Shown one piece after another: positions 60,503 through 64,000 of a stretch of DNA of 64,000 bases (position 1 is its first letter; each line of letters begins with the position of its first letter). The translations under genes and the position numbers were made by a program. The DNA is taken from assembly GCF_963169125.1 (NCBI RefSeq), contig NC_084794.1, positions 223,631,409-223,695,408 on the forward strand. The letters are read 5' to 3'. The notes below the pieces were generated by a model. That model was not told where the DNA came from, made no database searches, and saw nothing but the letters and a program-made list of their open reading frames with translations. The stretch comes from Humulus lupulus (lineage: Eukaryota > Streptophyta > Magnoliopsida > Rosales > Cannabaceae).

Positions 60503-61090
60503 ATGCCTCCTGTATTGAAAATGACTAAGAAACAATTGCTTAAGGAGATCCGCGCGATTCCTAAAGTCCAGCTTGATGAGGACCCTTACGATTGGCGCAT
60601 AGCAGCCTTGAAAACGACAAAGGAGGTCTATGATCACATCCAAGGGATGATGAATAAAAGGGGAGCCTTACTATGGCCCATTGAGCAACATTGGGTCATG
60701 AAGGAAGCATTGTCGATATACCCAGAGGCCTTTCTTCAGTGGGATCAATCATGGAACCTTGTTGAACAACAAGACCTGGAGTTTAGCACCATGGATTACA
60801 CAATTCGCGAATTTCTGAGTTACTACGAGTTTAGTCGTCGGGAGTTGGTGCTAGTAAAGACGGATGACGGGGAACTGGAGGAGCGTTTAGAGACGGTGCA
60901 TGACGAGGAAGGAGAGTTGGCAGTTGAAGAAGTAATTCGAACCATACCGCACTTGACCGCGAGGATGGAGATTATGGCGAGCGCTCCCAGCTATTTCCAC
61001 ATCCCGGAGTTTATTATAGTTCTGGGGACGAGTCCACCGTTGAGGACTAGAGTCCTGTTCGTAATCGTCGCATGGGGTGCTAATAAATAA
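60503..61090 (+). CDS. Leader ORF of element P, unknown function
   Basis: An uninterrupted 195-codon ORF between the primer site and gag. I chose the ATG at 60503 ('MPPVLKMTKKQ'); an in-frame ATG at 60437 would add a hydrophobic stretch of 22 residues that looks non-coding. The product is mixed alpha-helical in character, acidic in its last third ('TDDGELEERLETVHDEEGEL'), without Cys/His fingers or gag motifs. It is the only long ORF in the element without a stop. It may be a lineage-specific leader protein, the N-terminal part of gag, or captured coding DNA. Confidence 0.5.
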   Translation: MPPVLKMTKKQLLKEIRAIPKVQLDEDPYDWRIAALKTTKEVYDHIQGMMNKRGALLWPIEQHWVMKEALSIYPEAFLQWDQSWNLVEQQDLEFSTMDYTIREFLSYYEFSRRELVLVKTDDGELEERLETVHDEEGELAVEEVIRTIPHLTARMEIMASAPSYFHIPEFIIVLGTSPPLRTRVLFVIVAWGANK

Positions 61091-61312
61091 GATGGAATAA
61101 TAATAATTTTCTAAGACCTTAAGGGATTTATGTTTTGATTAATTAAACACTTTTGGGATTGTTAATTTTGGAATAATTTAAACATTTTGGATGCTATGGA
61201 TATTTTGTTGCAAATGATGTGGTTTGAATATATGATTTTGCAATATCTATCAAACCAATATGCAATGTTCCTTCCTTATGATTTTCCTTTGATTGCCTTA
61301 GAACTTCATCAT

Positions 61313-62318
61313 GCCGACCAGAGGAAGAGGAGGAAAGGGAAGAGGAAGAGACAGAGGAAAGGGTGCCTCCACAAGGTCTGAAACTACGGCCACCCCTGAC
61401 GTTGAAATGCCATCTGTTCAACCTGCAGCTCCAGCAACACCATCTGTGGACCTGGCCGCAGAGGTAGCAAGGTTAAGAGAACAGCTGAGACTGAGAGATG
61501 AGGAATTAGCACAAGCTAGAAAAAGCACCACAAACATCCCAAACACACCAAATACCTCAAGTACCAGTGGCGCAACCTCAGCCATCAATACCACCACCTC
61601 CACCACTACCAGCAACCTATGGGTTCGAACCAGTATATGAACGCTTTAGGAAACAAGCCCCACCAACTTTTGAGGGGAAAGCTGATCCAATGGTAGTAGA
61701 AGATTGGTTAAGGTCGGTTGAGGCTATTTTTGATCATATGGAGTTAGATGACCGCCAAAGGGTTTCCTGCGCAGTTTATCTACTTAAGATGGATGCACGG
61801 ATTTGGTGGGACGTGACTCAACAGACCCGTGATCCAAATACCATGACTTGGGTGGATTTTGTCCAGGCATTCAGTAATAGAGTATTACAGTCCAGCTGTG
61901 CTAGCAACTAAGGTTGACGAATTTATAACTCTGGTACAAGGGAATCTTTCAGTCACTGACTATGCACAGAAGTTCGATCAATTGGCCAAATTTGCCCCTG
62001 AAGTGGTGCCAACTGATGCATTGCCAGTCCAGAGGTTTGTAAGGGGACTCAAACCGATGATCGCGAGGGACGTTAGGATGACCAGTGCTGAAGTGGTCAG
62101 TTATGCAAAGGTACTGGATAGAGCTCTTGAAGCTGAATATTTGGAGGAACGGATATGGAAGGATAATTCTGCTAGAAGAGAGAACAACCGCAACAAGAGC
62201 TTCCACGAGAGCAACAAGAGAAAGGCTAGCGAAGGGCAGAATAGTGGGGTTAATAAAAGACCTAGACCTCTAGCCACGAATAGCAACATTCACAACTCTC
62301 AGAACCATAGCAACCGCT
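61313..62318 (+). pseudogene. Gag of element P, two frameshifts
   Basis: Starts at ATG 61313 region with an Arg/Gly-rich 'RGRGGKGRGRDRGKG' N-terminus and a Leu-heptad 'VARLREQLRLRDEEL'. A shift near 61530 moves to the frame with Pro-rich 'SIPPPPPLP' and the core start 'FRKQAPPTFEGKADP', 'AIFDHMEL' and 'ARIWWDV'. A second shift near 61880 moves to 'VQGNLSVTDYAQKFDQLAKF' and 'RFVRGLKP'. A basic tail follows. The knuckle region would lie after 62318, where an LTR interrupts. Confidence 0.85.
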
Positions 62319-64000
62319 TGATAACTCTACAAATTAGAGTTATTTTACCATATTTTATATGCTAATTGTTGCTTAGTTCTTGAGTTTTTAATTAACTTAT
62401 TAAAGTTTTTATGTAATTTTTAATTTATTAGTCTTATTGTAGTTTTCTAGATTTTTATATGTTTCTATATATATTTTATTATAATATGATGTAGTTTAAT
62501 TATTTGAAAATTGTTTTGTTAGATTATAAGTTAAAAAAAATGTGATTTTATTGAACTTAATTGCCAAAGTAAATTAAATTTCAATTAGTATTTTCATGGA
62601 ATTAATATGAGTTATTTTTTTATTGAAAATATTTGATTCTAATTTAGTATTTACTTATTTTGTAGGTTGTACTTTGCATTTTTTTTATGCTTGAAAAAGA
62701 AGAAAAAAAAGAAATAAAAGTGATATTTTTGTAGAAAGTAACAAGAAAAATGGTTGTTTTTCCAATTGACCACCAGGCCCACGCTAGAGCCCAGGCCCAC
62801 GCCTTCCATCAACTCCTCCAGCTGAAAGAATTCCCAGCCGTACGTGCTTGCCAGCTGCCCACCAAAGTCTTCTCTTCAGCTTGCATTTCCATCAGCCTTC
62901 ACCCCATTCCACGCCACCTGCCAGCCTCTCTCAAGGCCCAGCTGCTTCAATGAAGCTCCTGCCTTCATGCTCTCCCACAAGCACCCCATCTTCAGCCCAG
63001 CCCAAACCGTGGGCTTGCCTCCTTCACGCCAGCCATGCACCATCTTCAGCCCATTCGGCCCAGCCCCAAAGCCCAGCCGAATTCACCTGCCATCAGCCAC
63101 TTCTTGAGCCCTTAAAATTGCCCAAATGTACCATGTGTCCCCTATGACAAAAATGCCAACTTTTTACCCTTTTGTCTACACATTTTCACCACAACATCAT
63201 CATTACACCCTATAATTTACCTCTACATACCATATTTATTTTATTTAATTAATCTAATCAATTTAATTAATTTAAATTGATTATTTTAATAAACTCATTT
63301 TGGCTATAAATATGGACTTTCAAGACCATTTGAGGGTGCTTAATGTTTTGGTTACCATCTTTTTCTCCCATTTTCTCTCTACCATTCTCTCTTCCATTTG
63401 GGTTTTTCAAGAGCATTTTGCAAGTATGTATGTCATTTATTTTGTAATTTCTACTCTAGTTATGTGCTTCTAATCTTTTTCATAAGATTATGAAGATCAT
63501 GATGAAGCAACTTGTAACTAGGTAATATTTATGTTGTATGTTGATTTCCCTTGTAATACAACAAAGTTTATGGATTTTTCTTCTACATATATTTCTTTCA
63601 TCTTAAATATCTTGTATTTTAGATTGTTAGAACATATTTACACTTTGTTCTTCATTAGTGCATAAACATAATATTCTTTGTGTAAGATGTGTCATTAAAT
63701 TGTACACATTCATGCTTAGAACAAAAATATTATGTTTTGCCTTATAAATAATGTTCATTGATTTATTTGTTATTTCATTAGATTGATTTACACTAAATGC
63801 TTTGAAATTATAATTTTGAAAAGTGAAGAAAAATCCTATCTTTTTATAAGAAATTTGTGCTTAAAATTATAAATCTTTTTGGAAAATGATAGTTTAAATT
63901 ATTTTAACTATCACTAAAACTTGGGAATCAATATACTAATAAATATTATTAAACTTACATTTTGTGGATTCTAGTATCTTAATAATCTTTTCTTTTAACA
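62319..64000 (+). repeat. Ogre/Tat-like LTR, running off the right edge
   Basis: Starts TGATAACTCTACAAATTAG directly in the gag codons of P. That start, with its AACTCTA/TAGAGTT inverted repeat, is one I associate with Ogre/Tat-type LTRs. A C-rich block (62760-63120, many gcccagcc units) gives spurious open frames. A TATA-like ctataaatatgg (63304-63315) is followed by a CT-rich leader (63360-63400), supporting plus orientation. The end is outside the window. Confidence 0.65.

Larger units (their letters stand above)
58525..62318 (+). mobile_element. Chromovirus-like Ty3-gypsy element P, 5' part
   Basis: Truncated 5' LTR (58525-60345), tRNA-Met primer site, a leader ORF and gag, all on the plus strand. 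The gag core and primer site fit the chromovirus branch (Tekay/Del-like), a lineage call from recognition only. It is interrupted at 62319 by another LTR, so pol and the 3' LTR may lie beyond the window. Confidence 0.75.

Noticed and set aside
62750..63147. Pro/Ser/His-rich ORFs in the right-edge LTR
   Set aside because: Caused by gcccagcc-like C-rich repeats; three overlapping frames, no domain.
1..64000. tRNA, rRNA or snRNA genes
   Set aside because: None recognised by eye on either strand apart from tRNA-complementary primer sites of the retroelements; a covariance-model scan would be needed to exclude decayed copies.

Overview
This is nuclear DNA of a flowering plant, almost certainly a eudicot. 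It is AT-rich and is built nearly entirely of transposable elements: Ty1-copia, Ty3-gypsy (chromovirus-like, Tat-like and Athila/Tat-like), CACTA, MULE and hAT. They are nested inside one another, and nearly all their genes carry stops or frameshifts. No intact cellular gene lies inside the window. The leftmost 1.1 kb looks like the promoter and 5' leader of a host gene that runs off the left edge on the minus strand. Some repeats look like ones I associate with Cannabis/Humulus-type Rosales genomes, but that is recollection and is untested.

Region 1 (about 1.5-42.8 kb) is one large nest, readable because many insertions kept their target-site duplications (TSDs). The oldest layer is a MULE whose transposase gene survives in pieces at 36213-36607, 39405-39608 and 42532-42780. 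A minus-strand copia element J (1801-35290) sits in its 5' part. Inside J are: (a) an Athila/Tat-like gag-only element L (3858-16084), which holds a chromovirus LTR, a MITE, a 4.2-kb CACTA element and a solo LTR; (b) a solo gypsy LTR (18092-19639); (c) a copia LTR K (21051-34348). K was entered by a Tat-like gypsy element H (21777 to about 33.9 kb), which was entered in turn by a complete gag-only gypsy element G (22608-28489). To the right, a hAT-type MITE with 8-bp duplications sits in the MULE gene and itself holds a solo LTR (A). A second solo LTR of that family (C) also interrupts the MULE gene.

Region 2 (42.8-49.3 kb) is a minus-strand copia element M (3' LTR, RNase H, RT, integrase and protease-side fragments). 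It is broken by two further LTRs of the A family (D and E).

Region 3 (49.3-58.5 kb) starts with a CACTA-type end followed by minus-strand, intron-containing pieces of cellular genes: five consecutive exons of a plastid ClpR subunit gene (CLPR4-like, with a stop and a frameshift) and a short subtilisin-propeptide-like exon. A large chromovirus LTR splits this region.

Region 4 (58.5-64 kb) is the 5' part of a chromovirus: truncated LTR, tRNA-Met primer site, a 195-codon leader ORF of unknown function, and a frameshifted gag. It is cut by the LTR of an Ogre/Tat-like element that runs off the right edge.

These genes do not work together as a pathway. The biology is the order of insertion, recombination to solo LTRs, and capture of host gene pieces. 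Boundaries given to the base rest on terminal TG..CA or TIR ends plus TSDs read in the sequence; others are marked approximate. Family and lineage names rest on motif recognition without a database search.
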